Shown here: piece by piece, positions 33,158 through 42,138 of the stretch
How positions within the stretch are numbered: the stretch's first letter is position 1
Layout: each line of letters starts with the position of its first letter
Assembly: GCA_035726825.1 (NCBI GenBank)
Contig: JALNTX010000008.1
Coordinates: 1 to 64,000 of the forward strand
Origin: Pseudocitrobacter sp913778145
GTDB taxonomy: Bacteria > Pseudomonadota > Gammaproteobacteria > Enterobacterales > Enterobacteriaceae
Length of the DNA: 64,000 nt
Reading direction: 5' to 3'
The notes under the pieces: generated by a model
The model's database searches: none
What the model was told of the DNA's origin: nothing
Seen by the model: only the letters and a program-made list of their open reading frames with translations
Translations under genes and position numbers: made by a program

Positions 33158-34672
33158 ATGCAACAGTCAACCCCTTATCTCTCGTTTCGCGGTATTTCCA
33201 AAACCTTTCCGGGCGTGAAAGCCCTATCCGATATCAGCTTTGACTGCTATGCCGGGCAGGTGCACGCGCTGATGGGCGAGAACGGTGCCGGGAAATCGAC
33301 GCTGCTTAAAATACTGAGCGGCAACTACGCACCGACGGCGGGCACGTTGGCCCTGCGCGGCCAGGATATCGCCTTTGCGGATACCACCGCCGCGCTGAAT
33401 GCCGGTGTGGCGATTATTTATCAGGAACTGCATCTGGTGCCGGAGATGACCGTCGCGGAGAACATCTATCTCGGGCAGCTACCCAGCAAAGGCGGCATTG
33501 TTAATCGCTCGCTGTTGAACTACGAAGCCGGGTTACAGCTGCAGCATTTGGGGCTGGATATCGACCCGGATACACCGCTGAAGTATCTCTCTATCGGCCA
33601 GTGGCAGATGGTGGAAATTGCCAAAGCGCTGGCGCGTAACGCCAAAGTTATCGCTTTCGACGAACCGACCAGTTCACTTTCTGCGCGTGAAATTGAAAAT
33701 CTGTTTCGCGTGATCCGCGAGCTGCGCAACGAAGGCCGTGTGATCATCTATGTCTCTCATCGTATGGAAGAGATTTTTGCCCTGAGCGATGCCATTACCG
33801 TATTTAAAGATGGACGTTATGTCTGCACCTTCAGCGATAGGGAAAAAGTGAACCACGACAGCCTGGTTCAGGCGATGGTTGGGCGTGATATTGGTGATAT
33901 TTATGGCTGGCAACCGCGCGAGCACGGCGCAGAACGCCTGCGGCTGGACCAGGTCAAAGCGCCGGGCGTGCGCTCGCCCATCTCTCTGACGGTGCGCAGT
34001 GGCGAAATCGTTGGCCTGTTTGGGCTGGTTGGGGCCGGGCGTAGCGAACTGATGAAAGGGCTGTTTGGCGGCAACAAAATTACCGGCGGTCAGGTTTACA
34101 TCGACGGCGCAGCGGTCACCATCGATAAACCTGCGCATGCCATTCGCGCCGGTATGATGCTATGCCCGGAAGATCGTAAAGCCGAAGGGATTATTCCCGT
34201 TCACTCCGTGCGCGACAACATCAATATCAGCGCACGACGCAATAACATTCACGCAGGCTGCCTGATAGACAACGGCTGGGAAACGCGCAATGCGGATCAA
34301 CATATTCAATCTTTGAATATCAAAACGCCGGGTGCCGAGCAGCTGATTATGAATCTCTCCGGTGGTAACCAGCAGAAAGCGATTCTTGGACGTTGGCTGT
34401 CGGAAGAGATGAAGGTCATTCTGCTTGATGAACCCACGCGCGGTATCGATGTGGGAGCAAAGCATGAAATCTACAACGTCATTTACGCGTTGGCGGCGTC
34501 CGGTGTCGCGGTACTGTTCGCCTCCAGCGACCTGCCGGAAGTGTTGGGCGTGGCGGATCGCATCGTGGTGATGCGAGAAGGTGAAATAGCCGGTGAACTG
34601 CTGCATGGCAGCGCCAATGAACAGCAGGCGTTAAGCCTTGCTATGCCTAAAGTGAGTCAGGCCGTCGCCTGA
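33158..34672 (+). CDS. araG: AraG, L-arabinose ABC transporter ATPase
   Basis: This 504-residue protein has the E. coli length. It has two fused ABC domains: the first has a complete Walker A G-E-N-G-A-G-K-S-T, and the second has a degenerate G-L-V-G-A-G-R-S-E with signature L-S-G-G-N-Q-Q-K and Walker B I-L-L-D-E-P, typical of sugar importers of the RbsA/MglA class. ATG 33158 follows a GGAG; the frame runs back to 33089 but overlaps araF and adds no family residues. Confidence 0.95.
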   Translation: MQQSTPYLSFRGISKTFPGVKALSDISFDCYAGQVHALMGENGAGKSTLLKILSGNYAPTAGTLALRGQDIAFADTTAALNAGVAIIYQELHLVPEMTVAENIYLGQLPSKGGIVNRSLLNYEAGLQLQHLGLDIDPDTPLKYLSIGQWQMVEIAKALARNAKVIAFDEPTSSLSAREIENLFRVIRELRNEGRVIIYVSHRMEEIFALSDAITVFKDGRYVCTFSDREKVNHDSLVQAMVGRDIGDIYGWQPREHGAERLRLDQVKAPGVRSPISLTVRSGEIVGLFGLVGAGRSELMKGLFGGNKITGGQVYIDGAAVTIDKPAHAIRAGMMLCPEDRKAEGIIPVHSVRDNINISARRNNIHAGCLIDNGWETRNADQHIQSLNIKTPGAEQLIMNLSGGNQQKAILGRWLSEEMKVILLDEPTRGIDVGAKHEIYNVIYALAASGVAVLFASSDLPEVLGVADRIVVMREGEIAGELLHGSANEQQALSLAMPKVSQAVA

Positions 34673-34683
34673 GAAAGGAGTTT

Positions 34684-35667
34684 ATGATGTCATCTTTAAC
34701 GACTTCCGGCGCACGCCGACCATCACTCAGCTTTGGACGTATCTGGGATCAGTACGGCATGCTGGTTGTCTTCGCCGTACTGTTTATCGGTTGTGCGATT
34801 TTTGTGCCGAACTTTGCTTCCTTCGTCAACATGAAAGGGCTGGGTCTGGCGATATCGATGTCCGGCATGGTCGCCTGCGGAATGCTGTTCTGCCTGGCTT
34901 CTGGCGATTTTGACCTCTCCGTCGCTTCGGTGATTGCCTGCGCCGGGGTCACGACTGCGGTAGTGATCAACCTGACGGAAAGCCTGTGGATCGGTGTTTT
35001 TGCCGGGCTGATGCTGGGCGTGCTGAGCGGTCTGGTCAACGGTTTTGTGATAGCCAGACTGAAGATCAACGCCCTGATCACGACGCTTGCCACCATGCAA
35101 ATTGTACGTGGCCTTGCCTACATCATCTCTGACGGTAAAGCCGTAGGGATTGAAGACGAGCGTTTCTTCGAACTGGGATACGCTAACTGGCTCGGTTTAC
35201 CGGCGCCAATCTGGCTGACGGTCGCCTGTTTAATCATTTTCGGATTATTACTGAATAAGACCACTTTTGGCCGTAATACCCTGGCGATTGGTGGCAACGA
35301 AGAGGCTGCGCGACTGGCGGGAGTGCCGGTGGTGCGTACCAAAATTATCATCTTTATTCTTTCCGGTCTGGTGTCGGCGGCGGCAGGGATCATTCTGGCC
35401 TCGCGCATGACCAGCGGACAGCCGATGACCTCCATCGGATATGAGCTGATCGTCATCTCAGCCTGCGTACTGGGCGGGGTGTCGCTGAAAGGCGGTATCG
35501 GGAAAATCTCTTATGTCGTGGCCGGAATACTGATTTTGGGCACGGTAGAAAACGCCATGAACCTACTGAATATTTCGCCATTCTCGCAGTATGTGGTGCG
35601 CGGTTTGATTCTGCTCGCGGCGGTCATTTTTGACCGTTACAAACAAAAAGCGAAACGTACCGTTTAA
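34684..35667 (+). CDS. araH: AraH, L-arabinose ABC permease
   Basis: This 327-residue permease has about ten membrane helices and the BPD_transp_2 loop with G-G-N-E-E-A-A-R-L-A-G-V-P-V. It is nearly identical to E. coli AraH and forms a homodimer with AraG. SD AAAGGAG precedes ATG 34684, 11 bp after araG. Confidence 0.96.
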   Translation: MMSSLTTSGARRPSLSFGRIWDQYGMLVVFAVLFIGCAIFVPNFASFVNMKGLGLAISMSGMVACGMLFCLASGDFDLSVASVIACAGVTTAVVINLTESLWIGVFAGLMLGVLSGLVNGFVIARLKINALITTLATMQIVRGLAYIISDGKAVGIEDERFFELGYANWLGLPAPIWLTVACLIIFGLLLNKTTFGRNTLAIGGNEEAARLAGVPVVRTKIIIFILSGLVSAAAGIILASRMTSGQPMTSIGYELIVISACVLGGVSLKGGIGKISYVVAGILILGTVENAMNLLNISPFSQYVVRGLILLAAVIFDRYKQKAKRTV

Positions 35668-35703
35668 AAAAACAGACCCAATTTTTAAGTGTATGTACTG
35701 GCA

Positions 35704-35736
35704 ACGCCGGTGGCGAATTCCACCGGCGTTTTCATT
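35704..35736 (+). terminator. araFGH terminator
   Basis: AACGCCGGTGG and CCACCGGCGTT pair around CGAATT, followed by TTCATTT, about 37 bp after araH. Confidence 0.85.
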
Positions 35737-35831
35737 TGAAAATGGCGAGCCGCGTCACACTGTCTATACTTTAACTGCTAACTTTTTGTTAACACGTTAC
35801 CGCGTAATTCACTGATAAGGAGGAACCCAGG

Positions 35832-36632
35832 GTGGCTGACCTGTTATCTGTACCCCCTGCGCCAACTGAAAATGTCGCTTTTTTCTTTGACCTCGATGGC
35901 ACTCTCGCAGGGATCAAACCGCATCCCGACAATGTTGCTATACCTGAGCCCGTCCGTGATGCGCTGTTTCGGTTGTCACAGGCGCATGATGGCGCAGTAG
36001 CGTTGATTTCAGGGCGCTCAATGGTTGAGCTGGACAGGCTCGCCAGTCCGTATCGCTTCCCTCTGGCGGGCGTACACGGAGCGGAACGCCGTGATATCAG
36101 CGGGAAAACGCATATCGTTGCCCTGGAAGATGAGACTGCGCATCGCGTTCAGCAGCAACTGAGCGCGGCGCTGGCATTATTGACCGGGGCCGAGCTTGAA
36201 GCCAAAGGGATGGCTTTTGCGCTGCATTACCGTCAGGCGCCGCAGCATGAAGCGGCGATCGTGGCGCTGGCGCAGGATATCGTTGCGCAGTTTCCCGAGC
36301 TGGCGCTTCAGCCGGGTAAGTGTGTTGTGGAGATTAAACCAAAGGGGATCAACAAAGGCGCAGCGATTGTCGCCTTTATGCAGGAGGCGCCCTTTAGCGG
36401 CAAGCTGCCGGTATTTATTGGTGATGATTTAACGGATGAGGCGGGCTTTGCCGCCGTAAACAGACTGGGTGGAATATCGATTAAAGTGGGAACGGGCGAC
36501 ACGCAGGCTAAGGCACGTCTGCCTGATGTGGCGGCTGTTCACCAGTGGTTGCAAAACGCGGCTGAAAATCAAAAACAAAACGCGCTTACTAACAGGAGAG
36601 ATGGCTATGAGTCGCTTAGTCGTAGTATCTAA
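35832..36632 (+). CDS. otsB: OtsB, trehalose-6-phosphate phosphatase
   Basis: This 266-residue HAD-family phosphatase has the catalytic motif F-F-D-L-D-G-T-L-A near residue 20 and the closing motif G-D-D-L-T-D-E near 195. It removes phosphate from trehalose-6-P to give trehalose, an osmoprotectant. The start is GTG at 35832 after AAGGAGG. It is the first gene of otsBA, with otsA starting 26 bp before its stop. Confidence 0.95.
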   Translation: MADLLSVPPAPTENVAFFFDLDGTLAGIKPHPDNVAIPEPVRDALFRLSQAHDGAVALISGRSMVELDRLASPYRFPLAGVHGAERRDISGKTHIVALEDETAHRVQQQLSAALALLTGAELEAKGMAFALHYRQAPQHEAAIVALAQDIVAQFPELALQPGKCVVEIKPKGINKGAAIVAFMQEAPFSGKLPVFIGDDLTDEAGFAAVNRLGGISIKVGTGDTQAKARLPDVAAVHQWLQNAAENQKQNALTNRRDGYESLSRSI

Positions 36633-38028
36633 CCGTATTGCAGTTCCGGATGACAAAAAGGCCAGTGCTGGTGGGCTGGCCGTGGGGATAATGGGCGCAC
36701 TGAAGTCGAAGGGCGGGCTGTGGTTTGGCTGGAATGGCGAAATCGGTGATGAAAATGCCCCGCTGAAAAAAGTGACGCAGGGCAATATCAGTTGGGCGTC
36801 CTTTACCCTGAATGAGCAGGATCACGAGCATTACTACAATCAATTTTCAAACGCCGTGCTATGGCCTGCGTTTCACTATCGTCTGGATTTAGTTTCCTTC
36901 CAGCGCGAGTGCTGGGAAGGCTATTTGCGGGTGAACAGCAAACTGGCAGATAAGCTCTTACCGCTTCTGAAAGATGATGATGACATTTGGGTACACGATT
37001 ACCATCTGCTGCCTTTTGCCAGTGAATTACGCAAGCGAGATGTGAATAACCGCATCGGCTTCTTTTTGCACATTCCTTTCCCGACGCCGGAAATTTTCAA
37101 TGCTTTGCCGCCGTATGCCGAATTGCTGGAACAGCTTTGCGACTACGACCTGCTGGGATTCCAGACCGAAAATGACAGGCTGGCGTTCCTCGATTGCGTG
37201 AGCGGGCAAACGCGGCTTACGACGCGCGGTAAATCGCATACGGCGTGGGGAAAAACGTTCCGCACCGAGGTTTATCCCATCGGGATTGAACCCGAAGAGA
37301 TAGCAAAACAGGCGCAGGGTCCGTTACCGCCGAAACTGGCGCAGCTGAAAGCGGAACTGAAAAATCTCAAAAACATTTTTTCCGTCGAGCGGTTGGATTA
37401 CTCCAAAGGTTTACCGGAGCGTTTTCAGGCTTATGAAGCGCTGCTGGAAAAATTCCCGCATCATCATGGCAAAATTCGTTATACCCAGATTGCGCCAACC
37501 TCGCGCGGCGATGTGCAGGCTTATCAGGATATTCGCCATCAGCTGGAAACCGCGGCGGGGCGAATTAATGGCCAATATGGTCAGTTGGGCTGGACGCCGC
37601 TCTATTATCTTAATCAGCATTTTGACCGCAAATTGCTGATGAAAGTCTTTCGCTATTCTGATGTCGGGCTGGTTACGCCGCTACGTGATGGGATGAACCT
37701 GGTAGCAAAAGAGTTTGTCGCGGCACAGGATCCGGCGAATCCTGGCGTGCTGGTGCTTTCGCAATTTGCCGGGGCCGCCAATGAACTGACCTCTGCGCTG
37801 ATTGTGAATCCGTATGACCGGGATGAAGTTGCAGCGGCGCTGGACAGAGCGTTGACTATGCCGCTCGCCGAACGTATTTCGCGTCATGCTGAGATGCTGG
37901 ACATCATCAAACGTAACGATATTCATCACTGGCAAGCGCAGTTTATGAGCGATCTCAAGCGTATTACGCCGCGAAGCGAAGAGAGCCAACTGGAGAATAA
38001 AGTCGCGGCATTCCCAAAGCTGGCATAG
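36607..38028 (+). CDS. otsA: OtsA, trehalose-6-phosphate synthase
   Basis: This 473-residue GT20 enzyme makes trehalose-6-P from UDP-glucose and glucose-6-P. It keeps the N-terminal V-V-S-N-R-I-A and A-S-A-G-G-L-A-V-G, H-D-Y-H-L-L-P and S-V-E-R-L-D-Y-S-K-G-L. Two close ATGs occur (36601, 36607); the second has the better spacing from AGGAGA and matches E. coli. It overlaps otsB by 26 bp. In E. coli otsBA is sigmaS dependent. Confidence 0.95.
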   Translation: MSRLVVVSNRIAVPDDKKASAGGLAVGIMGALKSKGGLWFGWNGEIGDENAPLKKVTQGNISWASFTLNEQDHEHYYNQFSNAVLWPAFHYRLDLVSFQRECWEGYLRVNSKLADKLLPLLKDDDDIWVHDYHLLPFASELRKRDVNNRIGFFLHIPFPTPEIFNALPPYAELLEQLCDYDLLGFQTENDRLAFLDCVSGQTRLTTRGKSHTAWGKTFRTEVYPIGIEPEEIAKQAQGPLPPKLAQLKAELKNLKNIFSVERLDYSKGLPERFQAYEALLEKFPHHHGKIRYTQIAPTSRGDVQAYQDIRHQLETAAGRINGQYGQLGWTPLYYLNQHFDRKLLMKVFRYSDVGLVTPLRDGMNLVAKEFVAAQDPANPGVLVLSQFAGAANELTSALIVNPYDRDEVAAALDRALTMPLAERISRHAEMLDIIKRNDIHHWQAQFMSDLKRITPRSEESQLENKVAAFPKLA

Positions 38029-38037
38029 GGAAAAAAT

Positions 38038-38067
38038 GACGCCGGAGTGGACAAAACCGGCGTCGCA
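38038..38067. terminator. hairpin between convergent otsA and uspC
   Basis: GACGCCGG pairs with CCGGCGTC around an 11-nt loop; an A6 tract on the otsA side becomes U6 for uspC transcripts, so it suits uspC termination best. Confidence 0.7.
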
Positions 38068-38076
38068 CAGGGAGTG

Positions 38077-38496
38077 TTACAACGTCACAAGCAAAACGTC
38101 GGCACAGCTGCTGCCGACGATATTTTTCGCCGAGCAGGTCGCCCGCGAGAAGAAGCTTTGGTTATGGTTACCGCAGATAACCAAATCGACCTGATAGTGC
38201 TTGCACCAGGATTTAATACTTTCACACAGTTCACCACTGACAATTTGTGTTTTCCAGATTGGGTAATCGGCCTGTTCAACTAACGTGTCGAGAAACTGCT
38301 GCGTCTCTTCCTGCATCAATTCACGCAGGTTTTCCATCATCGGCGCCGCCAGTTGGTTATACATCTCCGGGTCGGTGGAAAAAGTGATCAGGCTGACGCG
38401 TGCATTCAGTGGCCGCGCAATTGATACCGCCTTGCGTAATAACGCATGACTTTCGGGCGTAGGCGCAACCGCTACTAACAGGTGAGAGTAAGGCAT
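38077..38496 (-). CDS. uspC: UspC, universal stress protein
   Basis: This 139-residue UspA-family protein is close to E. coli UspC (142). It has the family N-terminus Y-S-H-L-L-V-A-V-A and I-C-G-N-H-N-Q near residue 115. UspC is induced by stasis and osmotic or UV stress and affects motility. It is convergent with otsA and upstream of the flhDC control region. Confidence 0.92.
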   Translation of the reverse strand: MPYSHLLVAVAPTPESHALLRKAVSIARPLNARVSLITFSTDPEMYNQLAAPMMENLRELMQEETQQFLDTLVEQADYPIWKTQIVSGELCESIKSWCKHYQVDLVICGNHNQSFFSRATCSAKNIVGSSCADVLLVTL

Positions 38497-39276
38497 CAGA
38501 CCTCCTTGCAGGACACTTCACTAACCATATTTAAGCTCATACTCTTTTTGGTATCTGACTGCAATAGCGGTTTCGAACGTAACTGTGAGCTACTTCAATA
38601 AATGTATTAATTATTCTTATGTACGGAATAGTATAAAAAGCGGGCGCGTTGAGAATGGTGTTATGAATGTCACCGATTTATGTAGGTTACAATAACCATT
38701 TAACCTATAAGGAATAGTGATTAACAAATTAATAATGGTTTTTAATAGTGACTATAAGTTTTCTAATTTTATTTAATTGTATGAATTTAAAATATAAATT
38801 TATAATATTCCGTGCTAAGGCGTTTGCACAAACTGATGTCAATCCGCTGCCCTCTATAGATGAACGCGTAACAACCTGCGGTTTTCGCTTTTGAATGAAT
38901 ATTCGTTCCAACAGAATAGAAAAAGGGTTTATTTGATTAATAAGTAATCGATTAACAATGTATTCTGATGGATTGGTGATTAACATTCAGGTAAATTATG
39001 TGACATAAATCACATAATTCCTAAATTTACCCTAAGGCCAGTATTGTATGTGTCATAACTGGCGGGTAAAGTTGCGTGGATTTAGGAAAATTCTTAGTCA
39101 ATTGTAAGAAAGGTTTAAAATTGTTGCTTCATAACATGAAGCGCACTCGCCGATATTTCAGCCTTGATCGGCTATGCATTTCAGCCATTTCTTTTTTATC
39201 GGGATTTCCCGACGACATCACGGGGTGTGCGGTTTGACCGCATTAAAACAATAGTTGGTTATTCGGGATGGGGAAA
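38497..39276 (+). promoter_or_regulatory. flhDC master-operon control region and long leader
   Basis: These 780 bp lie between divergent uspC and flhD. They are AT-rich and contain no insertion sequence, unlike some motile E. coli K-12 lines. A perfect CRP site lies at 38999-39014 and the region downstream of it suits a leader of roughly 200 nt, as in E. coli, where CsrA binds GGA motifs; TCGGGATTTCCCGA and GGGATGGGG close to the start are candidates. A small reading frame at 38729-38986 was not accepted. Confidence 0.6.
38999..39014 (+). promoter_or_regulatory. CRP site of flhDC
   Basis: TGTGA-N6-TCACA is a perfect match to the CRP consensus, 263 bp before flhD. cAMP-CRP is the classical activator of flhDC, so this is the likely catabolite-control site. 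Confidence 0.85.
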
Positions 39277-39627
39277 ATGCATACATCCGAGTTGCTAAAA
39301 CATATCTATGACATCAATTTGTCCTATCTACTTCTTGCGCAACGTCTGATCGGTCAGGATAAAGCTTCAGCCATGTTTCGCCTGGGCATTAATGAAGAGA
39401 TGGCCACAACGCTGGGTGAACTGACGCTTCCACAGATGGTAAAACTGGCGGAAACGAATCAACTGGTTTGTCAGTTCCGCTTCGACAGCCATCAAACGAT
39501 AACTCAGCTCACCCAGGATTCTCGGGTCGATGACCTGCAACAGATCCACACCGGTATTCTTCTCTCCACGCGCTTACTCAACGACGCCAGTCAATCCGCT
39601 GACGCCAGCCGCAAAAAAAGGGCCTGA
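39277..39627 (+). CDS. flhD: FlhD, flagellar master regulator subunit
   Basis: This 116-residue protein has the E. coli length, beginning M-H-T-S-E-L-L-K-H-I-Y-D-I-N-L-S. With FlhC it forms FlhD4C2, which activates class 2 flagellar promoters with sigma70. ATG 39277 is chosen over 39268 by alignment. flhC begins 2 bp after the stop. Confidence 0.96.
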   Translation: MHTSELLKHIYDINLSYLLLAQRLIGQDKASAMFRLGINEEMATTLGELTLPQMVKLAETNQLVCQFRFDSHQTITQLTQDSRVDDLQQIHTGILLSTRLLNDASQSADASRKKRA

Positions 39628-39629
39628 GC

Positions 39630-40208
39630 ATGAGCGAAAAAAGTATTGTCCAGGAAGCCCGGGACATTCAGCTTGCGATGGAGCTGATTACCCTGGGCGC
39701 GCGCCTGCAGATGCTGGAAAGTGAAACGCAGCTCAGCCGTGGTCGTTTGATTAAACTCTACAAAGAGCTGCGTGGCAGCCCGCCGCCGAAAGGCATGTTG
39801 CCGTTCTCGACTGACTGGTTTATGACATGGGAGCAGAATATTCACTCGTCCATGTTCTGCAACGCCTGGCAATTTCTTCTCAGCACCGGCTTGTGTTCGG
39901 GGGTGGACGCCGTCATCAAAGCATACCGCCTTTACCTGGAACAGTGCCCGGCCCAGGATGAAGCACCGCTACTGGCGCTAACCCGCGCCTGGACGCTGGT
40001 TCGCTTTGTGGAAAGCGGCATGCTGGAACTGTCGCACTGCAACAGCTGCGGCGGTAATTTTATCACTCACGCACATCAACCGGTGGGCAGCTTTGTTTGC
40101 AGTCTGTGCCAGCCGCCATCACGCGCCGTAAAAAGACGTAAACTTTCCGACAATGCTGCCGATAGTAATCCACAACTGCTGGATGAACAGATAGTGCAAG
40201 CTGTTTAG
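39630..40208 (+). CDS. flhC: FlhC, flagellar master regulator subunit
   Basis: This 192-residue protein has the C-terminal zinc site C-N-S-C-G (about 137-141) and C-S-L-C (about 157-160). It provides DNA binding in FlhD4C2. A sigma28 promoter lies inside its 3' end (40139-40165), serving MotR and motA. Confidence 0.96.
   Translation: MSEKSIVQEARDIQLAMELITLGARLQMLESETQLSRGRLIKLYKELRGSPPPKGMLPFSTDWFMTWEQNIHSSMFCNAWQFLLSTGLCSGVDAVIKAYRLYLEQCPAQDEAPLLALTRAWTLVRFVESGMLELSHCNSCGGNFITHAHQPVGSFVCSLCQPPSRAVKRRKLSDNAADSNPQLLDEQIVQAV
40139..40165 (+). promoter_or_regulatory. sigma28 promoter inside flhC (MotR/motA)
   Basis: TAAACTTT, an 11-bp spacer and GCCGATAG match FliA consensus at 14 of 16 positions. 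It is within the flhC coding sequence, as reported for E. coli motA. Confidence 0.9.
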
Positions 40209-40264
40209 TCGGAACGGTGTGGCAAACACTCCAGCAGCGGGGCCCGTGACCGCTGCTTTTTTTT
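40172..40264 (+). ncRNA. motR: probable MotR sRNA (from the motA 5' region)
   Basis: The start is inferred about 7 nt after the sigma28 -10 element, and the end is the strong terminator at 40233-40264, giving about 93 nt. E. coli MotR is a sigma28-dependent, Hfq-binding sRNA of similar size from the same place that increases flagella number. The promoter and terminator are seen directly; identity rests on position. Confidence 0.7.
40233..40264 (+). terminator. terminator between flhC and motA
   Basis: AGCAGCGG pairs with CCGCTGCT around a 9-nt loop and is followed by seven more T's. It ends flhDC and MotR transcripts; motA expression must read through it. Confidence 0.88.
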
Positions 40265-40326
40265 GCCTGTCGTTCGGCGACGCTTTTATCTGTCCTTCAG
40301 CCTGATCAACAGTGGAAGGATGAAAC

Positions 40327-41217
40327 GTGCTTATCTTAATCGGTTACCTGGTCGTCATCGGGACAGTATTCGGCGGTTATGCCATGACCGGCGGGCACCT
40401 TGGGGCACTGTATCAACCCGCTGAATTGATCATTATCGGCGGCGCTGGGGTTGGCGCGTTCATCGTCGGTAATAACGGGAAAGCGATTAAGGGCACGCTC
40501 AAAGCGCTGCCGCTGCTTTTTCGCCGCTCAAAATACACCAAAACCATGTATATGGATCTGCTGGCGCTGCTCTATCGTCTGATGGCGAAGTCGCGCCAGC
40601 AGGGGATGTTCTCGCTGGAGCGCGATATTGAAAACCCGCGCGAAAGTGAAATCTTCGCCAGCTATCCGCGCATTCTTGCCGACAGCGTCATGCTGGATTT
40701 CATCGTCGATTATCTGCGACTCATCATCAGCGGCAATATGAATACCTTTGAAATTGAAGCGCTGATGGACGAGGAAATTGAAACCTTCGAGAGTGAAAGC
40801 GAGGTTCCCGCCAACAGCCTGGCGCTGGTAGGCGACTCGTTACCAGCCTTTGGCATCGTGGCAGCGGTGATGGGCGTGGTACACGCGCTGGGTTCGGCGG
40901 ATCGCCCGGCGGCAGAACTGGGGGCATTGATCGCTCACGCCATGGTCGGGACGTTCCTCGGTATTCTGCTGGCTTATGGTTTTGTCTCACCGTTAGCCAG
41001 CGTGCTCAGACAAAAAAGCGCGGAAACCACCAAAATGATGCAGTGCGTCAAAATTACGCTGCTCTCAAATCTCAATGGTTACGCGCCGCCTATCGCAGTT
41101 GAGTTTGGCCGAAAAACCCTCTACACCAGCGAACGCCCGTCGTTTGTTGAACTGGAAGAGCATGTGCGGGCGGTGCGTAACCCGACGGCGCAGCAAGCTC
41201 AGACTGAGGACGCATGA
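40327..41217 (+). CDS. motA: MotA, flagellar stator proton channel
   Basis: This 296-residue protein has four membrane helices and a cytoplasmic loop with Arg and Glu residues that touch FliG (L-L-Y-R-L-M-A-K-S-R-Q then E-R-D-I-E-N-P). The conserved P-A-F-G-I-V-A-A-V-M-G-V-V-H-A-L is TM3. The start is GTG at 40327, as in E. coli, after GGAAGG. It overlaps motB by 4 bp. Confidence 0.96.
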   Translation: MLILIGYLVVIGTVFGGYAMTGGHLGALYQPAELIIIGGAGVGAFIVGNNGKAIKGTLKALPLLFRRSKYTKTMYMDLLALLYRLMAKSRQQGMFSLERDIENPRESEIFASYPRILADSVMLDFIVDYLRLIISGNMNTFEIEALMDEEIETFESESEVPANSLALVGDSLPAFGIVAAVMGVVHALGSADRPAAELGALIAHAMVGTFLGILLAYGFVSPLASVLRQKSAETTKMMQCVKITLLSNLNGYAPPIAVEFGRKTLYTSERPSFVELEEHVRAVRNPTAQQAQTEDA

Positions 41218-42134
41218 AAAATCAGTCGCACCCGATCGTCGTCGTCAAAAGACGCAAAGCTAAAACGCATGGGGGAGGCGGCCACGGGTCGTGGAAGATT
41301 GCCTACGCCGATTTTATGACCGCCATGATGGCTTTCTTTCTGGTGATGTGGCTGATTTCTATCTCCAGCCCTAAAGAGCTCATTCAGATCGCCGAATACT
41401 TCCGCACGCCGCTGGCGACTGCGGTGACCGGTGGCCCGCGAATTTCTAACAGCGATAGCCCGATTCCCGGCGGTGGCGATGACGTCACCCAGCAACAGGG
41501 TGAAGTGAATAAACAACCCAACATCAACGAACTGAAAAAGCGGATGGAAACCAATCGCCTGAAGCGCATTCGTGGCGAACTGGACCAGCTAATTGAGGCC
41601 GATCCCAAACTGAAAGCGCTGCGTCCGCACCTGAAGATTGATCTCGTTCAGGAAGGCTTACGCATTCAGATTATCGACAGCCAGAACCGGCCGATGTTTA
41701 AAACCGGCAGCGCCGAGGTGGAACCGTATATGCGCGATATCCTGCGCGGGATTGCCCCGGTGCTGAATGAAATTCCCAATAAAATCAGCCTCTCCGGTCA
41801 TACGGACGATTATCCCTACGCGGGTGGGGAGCGCGGATACAGTAACTGGGAACTTTCGGCGGATCGCGCTAACGCCTCCCGGCGAGAGCTGGTGATTGGT
41901 GGGTTAAGCGAAGGCAAAGTACTACGCGTGGTAGGCATGGCGAATACCATGCGTCTGGCAAGCCATGGCGGCGATGACGCGATTAACCGTCGCATCAGCT
42001 TGCTGGTACTCAATAACCAGGCCGAGCAGGCGATTCTCAACGAGAACGCGCAGAGCCAGAACGAACCGTTAAGTGCATTACCGTCGCCGTCGGCGACAGA
42101 AAGCCCAACACCGCCACAATCCGATCAGAGGTGA
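41214..42134 (+). CDS. motB: MotB, stator protein anchored to peptidoglycan
   Basis: This 306-residue protein has one membrane helix with the proton-carrying Asp33 (I-A-Y-A-D-F-M-T-A-M-M-A-F-F), a plug region, and a C-terminal OmpA-like peptidoglycan-binding domain (L-S-G-H-T-D-D-Y-P-Y; N-R-R-I-S-L). It couples proton flow to torque with MotA. cheA starts 4 bp after its stop. Confidence 0.96.
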   Translation: MKNQSHPIVVVKRRKAKTHGGGGHGSWKIAYADFMTAMMAFFLVMWLISISSPKELIQIAEYFRTPLATAVTGGPRISNSDSPIPGGGDDVTQQQGEVNKQPNINELKKRMETNRLKRIRGELDQLIEADPKLKALRPHLKIDLVQEGLRIQIIDSQNRPMFKTGSAEVEPYMRDILRGIAPVLNEIPNKISLSGHTDDYPYAGGERGYSNWELSADRANASRRELVIGGLSEGKVLRVVGMANTMRLASHGGDDAINRRISLLVLNNQAEQAILNENAQSQNEPLSALPSPSATESPTPPQSDQR

Positions 42135-42138
42135 TTGC

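Noticed and set aside
38729..38986. 85-codon minus-strand frame upstream of flhD
   Set aside because: AT-rich, no ribosome-binding site, no family resemblance; better explained as regulatory DNA.
38497..39276. Insertion sequence in the flhDC promoter
   Set aside because: No transposase frame or terminal inverted repeats were found.
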